Below are positions 10,187 to 22,019 of a stretch of 64,000 nucleotides of DNA, piece after piece. The translations under genes and the position numbers were made by a program. How positions within the stretch are numbered: position 1 is the first letter of the stretch; every line of letters begins with the position of its first letter. Below the pieces are notes generated by a model that saw only the letters and a list, made by a program, of their open reading frames with translations, was not told where the DNA came from and did no database searches. The stretch is from Takakia lepidozioides. Its lineage: Eukaryota; Streptophyta; Takakiopsida; Takakiales; Takakiaceae. The stretch spans positions 40,777,053-40,841,052 of the forward strand of contig CM060732.1 of NCBI GenBank assembly GCA_030704615.1, written 5' to 3'.

Positions 10187-12337
10187 TTACTTGGCCGTGA
10201 AGGAGCTCCCACAGCCACATGCAGATGAAGCATTTGGGTTCACAGTGACCTGCACCACAGCACCACTGACTTTGTCATTTCCTAATTATATCGAGAGAGG
10301 GTTGTACTCAGCATTGCTGGCTGTCCCTTAGAGAGAAGAGATGGATGTCATAAAGTATGGCTTACCGAGAAGGCCGCTCGGATTAGCTCCTCTGTAAAAT
10401 CCACTGTAGAACCCTTGACAAATGAGTAGGACACGTCATCCACGACCACCTTGGCTCCCTCCCTCTCAAACACTCTGCAACCGTATGACAACACCTACCC
10501 TTGGTCATCTCCTCCAACATGACAAGAAAACATAATTCTGACGCTTCTTTCTTGTGTATGTGATCCTCTTTGTACCTCACTTTCTGTCATTCTGCAGAGT
10601 TGTTGAATATGCCCATTCTACTCTCTGCCATGGCTACCAAAAACACATGGAGTTTGTGTCATAGGAAGCTGAACGGATACATTTAGTGACAAGGAGCATC
10701 CAGAAATTGGCGAGGCATACTTATCATCACTGTTCAATTTGTCATCGAGAGCGAACGAGTAGAGAAAGCCTGAGCAACCGCCTCCCTCCACACTCAATCG
10801 CAACATCTTGTTCTCACCAGCAGGGCCATCTTCTTTCTTTATTTCATGTATTCTCTGCAACCCAGCAATGCAAGGGAGGAAGCATGTTGATCACAAAGCC
10901 TAGGCAAGGTGTCTATAGTGTGCATGAGAGCCATAGTCAGCTTGCCATCAATCTTACCCGAGGGACTTCCTTGGCAACTTTAATATAATGAATAAAAAGA
11001 TTGGCTCCCGCTTTACAGCCATGTGGCTCTGAAAGTTCAATCTTGTAGGTATAAATGCACAGAGAGGGTTCAACAACAATAATATCAACTTTCCGTGTTC
11101 AACATGATTAACATCCACCCAGAACCCAGGAAGGGAGAGGAGAGAAAGAGGGCAAAAAAAATGTACTTGTCAGTCACTGCTTTAGCCATGTGTAAATGGG
11201 GAGGGGAGAAAGAGATGCATGAATAGGAGTAAAATACCATAGAACAGTTTGATGGTGGAAATGAGTCCATTTCCACATGCCAAATCAGAGACCTTCACCA
11301 GGAACAACGTTCAATCTAGAACCAATCTGCTATCTATATAACCTTCACATGTGCTAGTTACGCCGGTTTGATTTCGTCCAACAGCTTCAGAGTGGACACA
11401 CTATCTATCTAGAATGCGAATATCCACAACTCAGGACTTGCATACCATAGTTCCTGTGGCCATCAACCGTGCAGAGAGGAAGAGCCACAAAGAAATAGAG
11501 GAATGCACCCGTTGGCTCTAGGCTGTAATGCTAGGTGTGATGTACCCTGGAGGACAGTATCCTTATCCATATAGTAGCCGGGTTCTAACAGAACTGCGAC
11601 ATGAGCACATTGATGATTTCAGCACTGCCCAATCCCTCGTCCTGAACATAGGTATGATACATGTGGTTCTGGTGTGCGGTGTCCTCGCACTGTGGAAAAA
11701 AATGGGACGTGGGGAGATGTGTGTATACCCGAATACAGCTCTCAGTAAGGGTGAGTCCGTCTTGAACCGTCGCAGCAGCAGGTGCCTTGTCATCCTCCGC
11801 CGTCGACACATGTTGATGTCTTCTCGATATTACGTTCACTCTTCCCAGCTCGCTATTCAATCTCAATGGTACTGAATGCACTGGACGAAACAAAGCCTTC
11901 GGAGCTTCTAAACCTAACCCTAGCAAATAATTTGAACAGAATTTACCAGAAATTCGAGACAAAGAACAAGGTGAATTAGGCGACAGTGAAGATCGCTGGG
12001 ACACAGAGCTTCCACTCGGGTCGCCGACCTCTCCTAGACTTTTAGTAGAAGTTTCAAGAGTGAAACAAAGGAGAGGGCTAAAATGTCCACGTTCTGAGGG
12101 ATCCCAGGAACCCGACTGCATACACTGAGATGCAGACGCAAGATAGGTGTATGATTGACAATTCACAGATGCCAACAAGGGCACATACGCAAAGCTAGAC
12201 GATGACGATGAAGAGTTGACTTGAGAGATAAGTCTACTAACAGCAGATTTAGAGGAAATTATGTTTCGAGATTTTAAATCCGAGGATATCAGAGATTGGA
12301 TACCCCGCCATAGCCTCACATCTGCACGCCTGGCCAT
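10187..12337 (-). CDS. ISCA2: ISCA2-type iron-sulfur carrier, mitochondrial
   Basis: Four exons join in phase: 12337-11729, 10854-10721, 10474-10366 and 10249-10187 (304 aa). The first 50 residues ([16 protein letters not shown]..., Arg/Ser-rich, no acid stretch) look like a mitochondrial presequence. Residues about 55-190 are low-complexity and unusually long for this family, whose plant members are generally well under 200 residues. The A-type domain is residues 195-304: [53 protein letters not shown] and the end [17 protein letters not shown]. The three cluster-binding cysteines are present at about 230, 295 and 297. ISCA proteins deliver Fe-S clusters, chiefly [4Fe-4S], to mitochondrial targets. 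Exon 1 carries all the unusual length, so its 3' splice choice (CGG|GTATAC at 11729) should be tested by transcripts. It is divergent from the tRNA-binding protein gene. Confidence 0.9.
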
Positions 12338-12752
12338 GATAAAGCCTTGAATTTGACAAGCTGGAGATTACCCTCTTCCAGATTTAAGCAGGGAGCTGTC
12401 AACAAGAGCTCTGGCTGCATCAACATGAAATTGGGTACCTGATACTAACATTCCAATATGTAATAACACAGTGTCTTCCTTGCAATTCCACACCGCCATC
12501 TCATCTTCTGCAGAGGAACCTTCCGAGAGAGAAGAAGATTTGAAAGACAATGGCTTCCTTGGATGAATGTGAAAAATAGATGGATGTGGATATTGGATGG
12601 ACATAGTCCAGGGTTTAGGGTTTGGGGTTGCCAGAATCTGGCTATGGTGTTTCGAAGCTCGATTGTTGCCTGGCGAGTTGAATTTCCTAAGGGGTTTTGG
12701 AATTCTGCTCTTAAATTTGGGGAAAACGAAAACACAGACGTAGGGATTCGGA
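12338..12752. promoter_or_regulatory. Shared bidirectional promoter region with telobox
   Basis: Only 415 bp separate the start codons of the minus-strand ISCA2 gene and the plus-strand tRNA-binding protein gene. A telobox, AAACCCTAAACCC read on the minus strand, lies at 12611-12623 near the middle. A bidirectional promoter is inferred from geometry. Small open frames on both strands here are not convincing genes. Confidence 0.6.
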
Positions 12753-15700
12753 ATGGAAGAAGCAGGTACTGCGATTGATGAGGCAATAGCACACTTGGAC
12801 TCTTTGATTGCACGCCTGCAGCAGCCCTCTGGCTCTGCTCCTTCGGCGAACCCTCCATCGGGCACCACTCTTGCTCCCCCTCAGGAGCCGTCTTTCAAGG
12901 TGCGAATGCTAATTTTCTGTGATTATTGCTGTGCACCAAGTTTTGATATCTCCATTCCATTGTACATAATTGTTGAGATGTCCATGTCTGTCTAGGAAGT
13001 GAATAACTTGAGTGTTCCAGGCTGATGAAGGCCATCAGGAAGAGGCCGGGGAGTACAAGGGACCTAAGGATGGGTCGAGTGACCTCAACTTTGTGAATGC
13101 TGTACCTAAGGTTTTTGAAGGTCGAAAGAGACCACGTATGTTCCCACCTGCAAGCCCTTTTGATGGTTTCTTTCCAATTCTCTGTGCAATGCATGCATGC
13201 TTACTAGTGTGGCTATATGCTCTATACTCTAATTTGTGGAAAAGTTGAAATTTTTGTGTAGATTTGTATCGTCACTGTATCTCCATTCAATTCATCAGAC
13301 CCGTAATGTTGAATTTTTTTTCTTTGGGGATTTCGAGCTTACCTCTGTCTCAGCCTTCTTCTATCTTCATGGCACAAATATAGCAAGCATGTAGATACCA
13401 TATCGGGCAGATACATAACAGTAGACCTGTAAACCAGGCCCTCTATTTAAGACTCATCCTGATTAGGATCAACTTATTCCTGGAGTATTGATTACAAGCT
13501 TTAAGTTCAAAAACAGCTTGTAAACTTCTCTTGGTATAGAAATCAAGCTCTGCTAAAGATGTATGTATCCATTGGGCCACTTTACTAGAGGTTTGATGTT
13601 GTCTGCCACATAAAGAAGGTTAAGCACATGTAATGTTAGTTACATGGTGGTTTTTGAACTCCTGATACATTGCAAGCACAAGGGACACTTGTGAGTTAGA
13701 CACTTGGTAATGCAGGCTCTGACCTAAATAATTATACCTCAAAACAATGTTGGTGATTGAGCAGGTAAAGGGAATCAGGATTCTTGTGAAAGTTTATGGC
13801 CTTATGGAGTGTGATAATGTGGTCATTGATTAGTTGCCATGGGGCATGGCAGTTAAACTCCCTGGAGGTGCAGGTGGCAAGCCTTCAATGGGGTCGGCAT
13901 CTGAACATACAGAGAACTTTGATAAAGCTCAAATTCAGGTCCGTGGTCATCCCAGTGTCACTACTTCGCTGATGATATGTTGTGCATCACAAACTCATCT
14001 TGATTTTCAAATTGTTGGGTTTGCACTATTTTTCCCGAGTGGAAATTGCTTGGTCTTATCACACTCTCTCTTTCTGCCTTTTGTTATACCCTCATTTTCT
14101 TTGTAACAGCGATCAATTCTCTGCAGTTTGAATAATGTGGAGTAAATGCATGCTGGCCTTGGGCGTGGATATTTTTAATCTCTGGTTCCCTCTCATATGC
14201 GAGTTCAGAGTTTGCTCTCACACTGATATGTGCATGGTGGTCAGGTTGGACTGGTGCAGACCGTTAGCAATCACCCCGTTTCAGAAAAGCTCTATGTCTG
14301 TAAAGTGGAAGTGGCTCCTGGTGAAATCAGACAGGTTTGTAACACTTATTCTAGTGAACTAGTGTCCAATGTTCAATGAATGTGAGATCTTGCAATAGAC
14401 CGAGGACTGGAAGTGACATGTGTTTCATAAAGATTACGTTCTAGCTGTAGTTCTTGTTTGGTATGTATTGGGCTCTAGCTGGTAACCGGCAAGACCGTGA
14501 TCATTTTCCCAGTTTTAATCCTAGCCCAAAATTTCTCAGTCCTCAGTCTTTAAGTAACTCCTTGATTTGCAGGTGGTGGCTGGTCTCCGTCACTTTGTGA
14601 AGGCAGGGGAGTTGGAATCTAGGAAGGTCTGTGTCGTACTGAATCTCAAGCCTGCAAAACTTGCGGGCCAGGTCAGCGAAGCCATGATTCTGGCTGGTTC
14701 TATACCTACGGCAGAAGGAAGCGAGATTGTAAAGGTACATTCATACATTCTTAGATTTACCTACCATACCTCTCATTGAAATTTAGCTGCCGTGGTTTCT
14801 AGTAGGCAATGCTTCTTACATATGTTCTGGGTGTTTTGGTTCCAGGTGCTTCAGCCCCCTATTGTGGCATCTGTTGGGGATCGTATTTGTCTGGAGGTGG
14901 GTTTCCTTCCTTGTGCTGACAGGAAACTTTACTGCAGTATTACATTGCTGATTGAGTTACCAGTATACTGTAGTAATGGGTCCACACCCGCAGTCCGAAA
15001 CACTGCTTATTTGATTCCCAGTGACGCAAGTTTGCAAGGTTCAATAATATTTCCCCATGGTGGTCGTTGTGAGAGAGTAAAACTTTAACCACAGAGGTGA
15101 CTGGTTGCAAGCAGACATAAATGGCACAGCTGTAACATCACTACATGCAACTCACAGAAAATATCGACAATGTATCGTTCGTTTTGTTTTGCAGGGAAGA
15201 GCCCCAGGTGCAAGCCCAGCTAAGCAGCTTAGCTCAAAAATCTGGGAGAAGATAGTTCCTCTTCTCAAAGTGGAAGGTACTTACTCATTGCATCCTATTG
15301 TCGTCAGAAATGTCTCCAATCTGCAATTGGCTATGTTTTTATGTGGGGAATGTTATTAATCTGTTTGGTTCATTGAGTCCTGCAATGTTTCTGACAACCG
15401 ACCATTCACCTCTCTCCGTCCTCTCTGTTACGCTCCCTCTTGTAAAGCTCTTGTTGTTGGGTTATGAGAGCTGTTAGTTCAAGTCAGAGATCTCCATCCA
15501 ATTTTCAAGTGACATTCAGCAGGAATCGCGACAGTGTCCTACCATCACACAAGCATGCATCCTTTTGTTGTGTGCATATGAAGGCATCTAGATGTCAATG
15601 TGCACTCTTTAATAAACTTCTCTGTCAAAGCCATGGAATGAGAACCTTAATGATATCTAGGCTGCATAATGTTCATGAGTGATTTGTTGTTGGTGATACA

Positions 15701-15793
15701 GGTGGCTTGGCAAAGTTTGACGGCCAATGCCTGAAAACATCTGTGGGTGCCATAACTGTGCCAGGGCTACCGGATGGAGCTGGCATCCATTGA
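12753..15793 (+). CDS. tRNA-binding protein, Arc1p/AIMP1/EMAP-II type
   Basis: Eight exons join in phase: 12753-12899, 13021-13135, 13853-13938, 14245-14334, 14573-14734, 14846-14896, 15195-15276 and 15702-15793 (274 aa). Residues 1-115 are a weakly conserved acidic/Pro-rich linker. From about 115 the tRNA-binding OB-fold follows: FDKAQIQVGLVQTVSNHP, SEKLYVCKVEVAPGEIRQVV, LNLKPAKLAGQVSEAMILAG (compare NLKPAKMRGVxSQAM of AIMP1), LQPPIVASVGDRICLEG, SSKIWEKIVPLLKVEG and the end GAITVPGLPDGAGIH. Such proteins bind tRNA elbow regions and tether aminoacyl-tRNA synthetases, notably MetRS. The usual N-terminal GST-like or synthetase domain is absent, so this resembles the stand-alone plant relatives. 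The start ATG at 12753 opens the frame and follows a telobox. Confidence is high for the C-terminal domain, moderate for exons 2-3. Confidence 0.88.
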
Positions 15794-17272
15794 TTTGTCA
15801 GTAAGAGATTTTTCAGATTGCAGTCTCTGTAGCTCTGTTCTCGCTGCATGTGAATCCAACGGGAGAGGCAGAGGGAGCAGTGAAAACTGAAAAGAGGGGA
15901 GAGGGGAGCTGCTGCTAATACTCTATTGTAGTTCTCTCTTAATATGTATCACCTAGTCAGGTGATCCTGGCCCTTCAACAGAGAGAAGGAAAGAAGAAAT
16001 GAAATGAAATGGTACTTTATAACGTCCGCGGAAAGCTCAAAGAAAGAAAGAAAGAAAGGAAGGTCCTTCTTATATCAAAGAGGAAATACTCCAGTTCTGG
16101 GGTGACCACAAACCGCAACGCCTGGTATGACCTGTGTTTGGTTGTGCGTTTTGTGTGAGAAAGAGAGGCACATGTGGCTCTACTGAGTTGATACAGGAAG
16201 AGGTGTCTTAATTATAGTTCATAGTTTGATGTGGAGTTGTGCCTCCTTCCGAGAGACAGAGGACACAGAAGTTGTCTCTTCTGTTGGATAATGATAAATG
16301 CTAAACATTCCACATGGAGAAACTCGATGCTGGAGTCTAAAGCAAGAAGCTGCAAATTCCCTTCCAAAGCTGTGTCCTTGAACTTAGTGAATGGAGATCT
16401 CTGATTGCAGATATATATATGTCGAGGCTTTTTATCTGTGTTTCACAAACACTTATCAAGCAGTCTCTTGCTGGCTAGCACCCCCTGACTAACAGCAGAA
16501 ATCAATGTAGCCCATCCTTCTAGTCTTCCACTCATTGCTGGTCCACTTTGTGCACTCTCAGTATCTGCTGGACTTGTATCCTCTTGCATTTCTGAATGAT
16601 TCCAAAAGATGGAAGAAGCGACATAAGTCCCCTGTAATCTCCTCATTGTGTGCTCAAAATGTCCTAGCTGAACAGAGGCTTGCACAAGGCCAAATCATGG
16701 AGCACCTCAAAGGACGGCTCACTAGGAAACCCCTGGTGACACTTGGAACACCTCAAGTGAAAGACCTTGATCATCCAAATGATAACAGCATCCGAGCAAG
16801 GTCATTGTAATTTAACATGACAGATTTGGAAGAAATTCAAGGTGCTGCTTGAGATCCAGGCAGGGAGAAGATGAAGAAGACGATATCGACAAAGAAAGAG
16901 GAAGGGAACATAAAGGAGGGACACCAGCAGACCCTCCCTTACATAGAAAAACCAAACCCGCCTGCATCATACCCAGGCCCATCCCTAGCCCTTATGATCT
17001 GGCCTTTTTCCCTTTCTGGGTGATACAAAATCTTCGCTGCCGCACTGCAATTGATGTGGATCATGCAATCTCGCCCAGTACCTCACGCACTACACACCTG
17101 TGTCTGTTGAGATCCAGCCTCCGAGAAGTTTGGGGACCACATGCAATCTCTGTGCATACTACTGCATGTGGGAAAACAGAAAAGCTGGTGAAGAATGGCG
17201 AAGTAGTGGTAAGTCATCCACGCTGGGAAGAGAGGAAAGGGCAGAGAGACCGAAACTGAAGCTTGGAATACT
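15794..17272. other. 3' flank and intergenic region
   Basis: This begins with the 3' flank of the tRNA-binding protein gene. It includes a (GAAA)n microsatellite near 16041-16060. The frame at 16849-17259 (136 aa, Arg/Glu-rich start) matches nothing I know and has no splice or homology support. Confidence 0.35.
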
Positions 17273-19769
17273 ATGTGCACGGAGTCTGAAATTATGGATG
17301 AGAGCATTGCTCCTGAGATGATACGAGGACCTTTCTCTCAAGTCGTCTTTCCTTATCCTGAGTTTGAAGCTCCCGTGTCATCATGCGTTGTTGACACCAC
17401 CATGGGCGACATGACATGGTTCTTCGTCTCTCTCTGCTTTGAGAGCATATCGTATTGGTCTTTTCTATATTATTCCATTAGGACACAGGATCGGAAGCAA
17501 TATTGTAGACACTAAGTTAAAAGCTCCTTCTCGTCTGTTCACTTGTAAATCATAAACCGGGCCTCCTATCCTGGAAACTATATGGCATGTTATATTGTGA
17601 AGCTATTGATCTTGACACAGTTTTTCAGAATTAACCTAGATCCGTGCTTATCAATGCATGAGACATCTCTGAATGGTTTCGATCATAAATTGTGAAGAGT
17701 TATAAGAAGAAACGTATTTCATGAGCAGTTCTATTACAAACATGCCCCCAAGACATGCGCAAACTTTATCGAGCTTGCAAGGCGTGGTTACTACGACTTG
17801 ACGTTAATTCACCGTGTAATCAAGGTAATCTTCCTGGGCTTTTCTAGAGCTATCCAGTGAATCCACCTAAATCGGCACTGGCCCAGAACATAATTGGTCT
17901 TTGGGAACCTCCCAACCCACTGAGGAACTAGACTGGACCTCATGGTTGATAAGCTTCCCCAATTTTAGCCGTCTTATCTGTGTGTTTCTTTTCAAGCCGC
18001 AAGTTTTCTTGTAAGAGGCGAATGGATTAACGTGTTGTGAGGGTTTCCAGGCTGTAAGCTTCATTTTCCAGTTGACATACTGTGTCCATTGGCATGTATT
18101 GCTGTACTAGCAACAAATTAGTAGACATTTGAACATTTGAACTATCATCAGATCTATGTTGCATCGCAATCCTTCAACAATTGTGTCTCATAACTATCTT
18201 GTTGCCATATATTCAGAGCCTAGTTCAAGCTAGACTTCATTGCACAGCCTCGCTCAGTTGTCTCTGGGCCAGTGTTTGCACTCAGAACTTCATAATTCAA
18301 GGTGGGGATCCAACAAATTTCGGGAGAGGTGGCGACTCTATATACGGGTGCGTAAACATGACTTACAAGTTCTCATTACTTTCAACACGCATGCCGAAAA
18401 CACATTGGCGCTTCAAATTTGCTTACTGCTGGCAAACCATTTGAGCAGTTGAGTACGTGTTGCACAGGTTTTGATGTCAAGATGACTTTAAAACTCAACC
18501 TATAAATATCTCTAATGCGATGAGTGCAGCCCAACGTTTGAGGATGAATTCACAAGGGAGCTCAAGCACACCAGGGCAGGTGTTGTCTCCATGTCTAACA
18601 AAGGGTCCAATACCAATGGCAGCCAGTTTCTCATCACGCTTGGCCCCGCACGTTGGCTAGACGGTAAGGCAGATATAAGAGATTGTCCCTTGTCACCATG
18701 TACATAATCCATTTTCCTTCAGTTGGAACTGCGTTGCAGCGGAAACTCACCCTTTTATACAGCTTACAATAGAAATTGAATGTAACTTTATCTAGAGTAA
18801 GAGTATGATGACTGGCGTTCATACGTGCATACCTTAAATAAAGCTTCCATGCCAATGCGCGTGGTCTATCACACTTGTTGACTGTACATAGGTCTTCCAG
18901 ATGAGATCCGTATCTTCCACTGCACATTTGTAGTTACTAGACCCACTTCTGGATATTATCGTAAGTACACTCAGCCTCCTGTCTCTTATACCAGACCATA
19001 AAATAAGTGGGGTGTGTGGCCACTGCAGGAAAGCACACAATCTTTGCTCGAGTTACCAAGGGCATGGATGTTTTGAGACGCATTGGCGGGGTTCACACTA
19101 ACAAAATGACCGGTGAGACTTTCCAGCTTCAATTGATGAGTCAGCTGCACCTCCTTTATACTCTCTCACTCTTCAACAGGTCCTCTCTCTTCCTGCGGCA
19201 ACAAGGCTAAAGCACACAGCACAGTGGGTAGAAACCATGTCCTCCCATCCTCAGAGTATCAATCAGCACTTCTGCCACAATGTTGTGCAATATTTTTGCG
19301 TACAGTACTCACTGTGACGTTAAGAGGACGTTAAGTGAAGGATTTACTCACAATATTCTAGGCATTGGCGTACATCGAAAGTTTTTTTGGCTTATGATAG
19401 ATGTGGCAGGCCGCTGGAGCATGTGAAGTTCTTACGGGCAATGGTGATTGATTCAGTCGCTCAAGGGTGCAGGCGGCCATATGCTGTAAATTGCCCCACC
19501 CACCCTCTCTCTCCCTTTCTTGTTTCATTCTCTCCTTTGACTGTCTATCTGTGAATGACATCCGAGTGGATCAATCCAATCCAACCACTGACTCCGGGAC
19601 ATCAATCGCCATAGATGAAGACACTGTCTAGTGAGAAAGTGTGGGTGGTATCTGACCACCATGATCGATCTCTTGTGCTGCAGAAATCATACGGGTGCTA
19701 CTGAAGATCTCCAAAGATATCCGCACTGTTTGTGTAAGTATTGTTTGCCACTCTTTCTCATTAAAGTAA
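17273..19769 (+). CDS. Cyclophilin, PPIL1/CYP18-2 type (spliceosomal)
   Basis: Six exons are supported: about 17273-17425, then 17729-17824, 18286-18347, 18530-18663, 19029-19112 and 19684-19769. The text reads [52 protein letters not shown], then [51 protein letters not shown]. Active-site positions known for cyclophilins are mostly kept: Arg (HRV), Phe and Gln (NFIIQ), Asn (MSN, where Ala is Ser), Phe (SQF), Trp (RWLDG) and His (KHTIF); the usual Met is Ile. Single-domain PPIL1/CYP18-2 proteins isomerise prolines in activated spliceosomes. The first exon's start (17273, 17294 or 17318) and donor (17425) are uncertain, and the C-terminus ([15 protein letters not shown]...) differs from the usual end. 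About 190-204 aa. Confidence 0.85.
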
Positions 19770-20029
19770 GAAATGCATGGAATACATGCAAGCCCTGCCT
19801 TATCAAACTTCTCTACCTGGGATCACCCACTGCTTGGAACTGGGCCAACATCCTACATCCTACATCCCGTGTACATTTTTCATCTATAAATATGGATGAA
19901 ACATTCCATTACTGACACCTGTCTTGAGCTAGTTCGTGCTGTGAATACATACATGACACCAACCCAAGTTAGCGTGATAGTAACAATATACCATTGGTAC
20001 CATTTGGTGGATTGTACCCAGGTATGTGC

Positions 20030-20240
20030 GCATGTGCCCATTACCAGTTGGCTATAGAGAGAAGACTCCGGCCAAAGTAGGCGTAACTAAGAGCTACTTC
20101 GCCTTCTGGCTAATGCCCCCTTTCAGGGGTGGGCCCTATAACCAGTGGGCTATATATATGATGTCAGCCGAAGCTAGTGTAATTAAGAGCCTCTCCCCCT
20201 TTTCGGGGTGGGCTCTATCACCAGTGGGCTACAAATTGGT
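20030..20240 (+). repeat. Dispersed hairpin repeat, tandem partial copies
   Basis: From 20043 the text runs AGAGAGAAGACTCCGGCC, GTAACTAAGAGC and CCCCCTTTCAGGGGTGGGCC. A diverged second unit follows at about 20140-20225 with the same landmarks (GTAATTAAGAGCC, CCCCCTTTTCGGGGTGGGC), and a third partial unit to about 20270. Related copies lie at 24430-24515 and 53287-53370. Each unit can form two small hairpins (GGCCxAAGxxGGC and GCCCCCxxxxGGGGGTGGGC). ACCAGTGGGCTA separates the units. Confidence 0.75.
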
Positions 20241-20590
20241 TGTAAGCTAGCGTAAATAAAGCCACATCCCTTTGTTCGTATTGCCCCTTCTTCGGAAACA
20301 CGAACTACTCCAATTTTGCAAAGTTTTTTTTATTCCGGCCACAAATCGCCAGATTTGGGGGTTGGTATCCTGTGAGCAGCGTGTGCTCGTGTCACTCGTG
20401 TGAGCACAACCCACGGTCATGGGAGTTTTATGTTTTTTTAACCTCGGTCATAGGAGTTATATGTTTTCAAAACGGAATATAACAGTGGGTATAGTTTTTG
20501 GTGCATTTGTCCGGTACATCTGCACCAATACAATGAGGCGAAACCTTCAATAGTGTAACCAAAAACCCTAAATCTATAGCGGCAGCGCTG

Positions 20591-22000
20591 AATTTCGCAC
20601 TGAGAAATTATATGTGCTATGGGCACAAACTGAATTCGCATAAAGAAATGATAGTTTAGGTGAATTTAGCACTGAGAAATTATATGTGCTATGACCACAA
20701 ACTTAATTTCGCACTGAGAAATTATATGTGTTATGGGCACAAACTTAATTTCGCAGTGAGAAATGACAGTTTAGGTGAATTTCACACTGAGAAATTATAT
20801 GTGCTATGGCCACAAACTTAACCCCTAAATGACGAGCCGACCCGAATCGGGTTGGGCCGATTTTTCATCCATCCGTAGCATGCACGGATGAAGTCCGATG
20901 AACGAGCGGCTTGAACGAAAAATGTAGCGCCGAACGAGCTGCACACGCAGGTCTTTATGGCGCCCCCAACAGAGGAAAACTCAGCCGTCAGGAATGTTTT
21001 GAAGTTTGGAAATTGTAGGATTTTGGGTGGAAGGGGGGGGGCCACGCCGGTGGACCATCGACATGGCAAGTGGCAGCGGCCACGCGGGTGGGATTTTGAA
21101 GGGGGGGGGGCCATGCAGGGGTTGGAATCGGCTACTTGTGAGGCCCTCCCCAAAACGCCGAGGAACACGGGGACGGATGGAATGAGCTGGCCCTAGCAAA
21201 CAATGGGAAACCTAGACGTGGCCCGGAAAACGTCGCTGGATTCAGGCAAAATTCCGGCCACCAATTGCCTAACCTGGAGGAGGCCGGAAATTTCACAAAA
21301 TCCCACATCCCAAATGCAATTTAGGGAATTTTTGGGAAATTCTTGGGCAGGCTTGTGTAGTTCTTGGCCTATGAGGGACTGACCGTTGGAATTCCCAATT
21401 GAAGGAGAATTTGGGGTCCCAAAGGGGCCTATACCATTTCCTTTGCAAATTCTCTTTTTGGACCCCCATTCCAGTCACATACAAAGCACCCCCTCCCCCC
21501 TTTCATTTTGGCAGCTTGGGGTGAAATTTGGTGTGAGGGTTTGGGATTGTGCACTTCACAGGAATATAATACTTTTTCTCCCAGGAAAATTTGGGATCAT
21601 GGATAATTTGCTTGGTCAAACATGAACTTTTGCTTTGTTGTTTCCATTTTCCAAAACATGCACCATCTTCGAATGTTATAATCTCACAAACTACATTGTG
21701 GAATCTCCCAAAATTTGGGGGCTTTGTGCATCTGGTAGGTAGGAAGCAGTTAGTAGGGTTCATCCACGTGGATGAACGTTAGTGGGCCGGTAGCGGCTGA
21801 CGTGTGAGGGTGGGTCCCGGAATTGTCCAAAAACCCAAAAACACCTCTCGTCCTTTAGGGGTTAATTTTGTAGTGAGAAATGATAGTTTAGGTGAATTTT
21901 GCACTGAGAAATTATATGTGCTATGGCCACAAACTTAATTTCACATTGAGAAATGATATGTGATATGGGCACAAACCTAAGGAGCGGTGGGTTTCGCATT
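20591..22000 (+). repeat. Two-unit AT-rich satellite split by an insertion
   Basis: Two unit types alternate. Type A (about 42 bp) reads AATTTCGCACTGAGAAATTA then TATGTGCTATGGCCACAAACTT; type B (about 31 bp) reads AATTTCGCAGTGAGAAATGA then TAGTTTAGGTG. The order is A B A A B A, then a 1,040 bp insertion, then B A A plus a degraded unit. Copies differ at a few positions. No coding sense is seen. Confidence 0.85.
20822..21861. mobile_element. 1.04 kb TIR element with TTAA target duplication
   Basis: The element starts CCCCTAAATGACGAG and ends CTCGTCCTTTAGGGG (14 of 15 bp inverted), and is flanked by TTAA at 20818-20821 and 21862-21865. Removing it restores the ACAAACTTAATTTNG junction seen in the surrounding satellite units, so the insertion boundaries are well fixed. 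Inside are G-rich runs near 21030 and 21105 and no transposase. TTAA duplication with C-rich ends is the piggyBac habit; a TTAA-like PIF/Harbinger insertion is the alternative. Confidence 0.75.
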
Positions 22001-22019
22001 GAGAAATAACCACGCCTAT

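Noticed and set aside
12368-12868. Minus-strand ORFs of 166 and 137 codons in the shared promoter region
   Set aside because: They overlap the start of the tRNA-binding protein exon and the telobox, and their text is low-complexity without homology.
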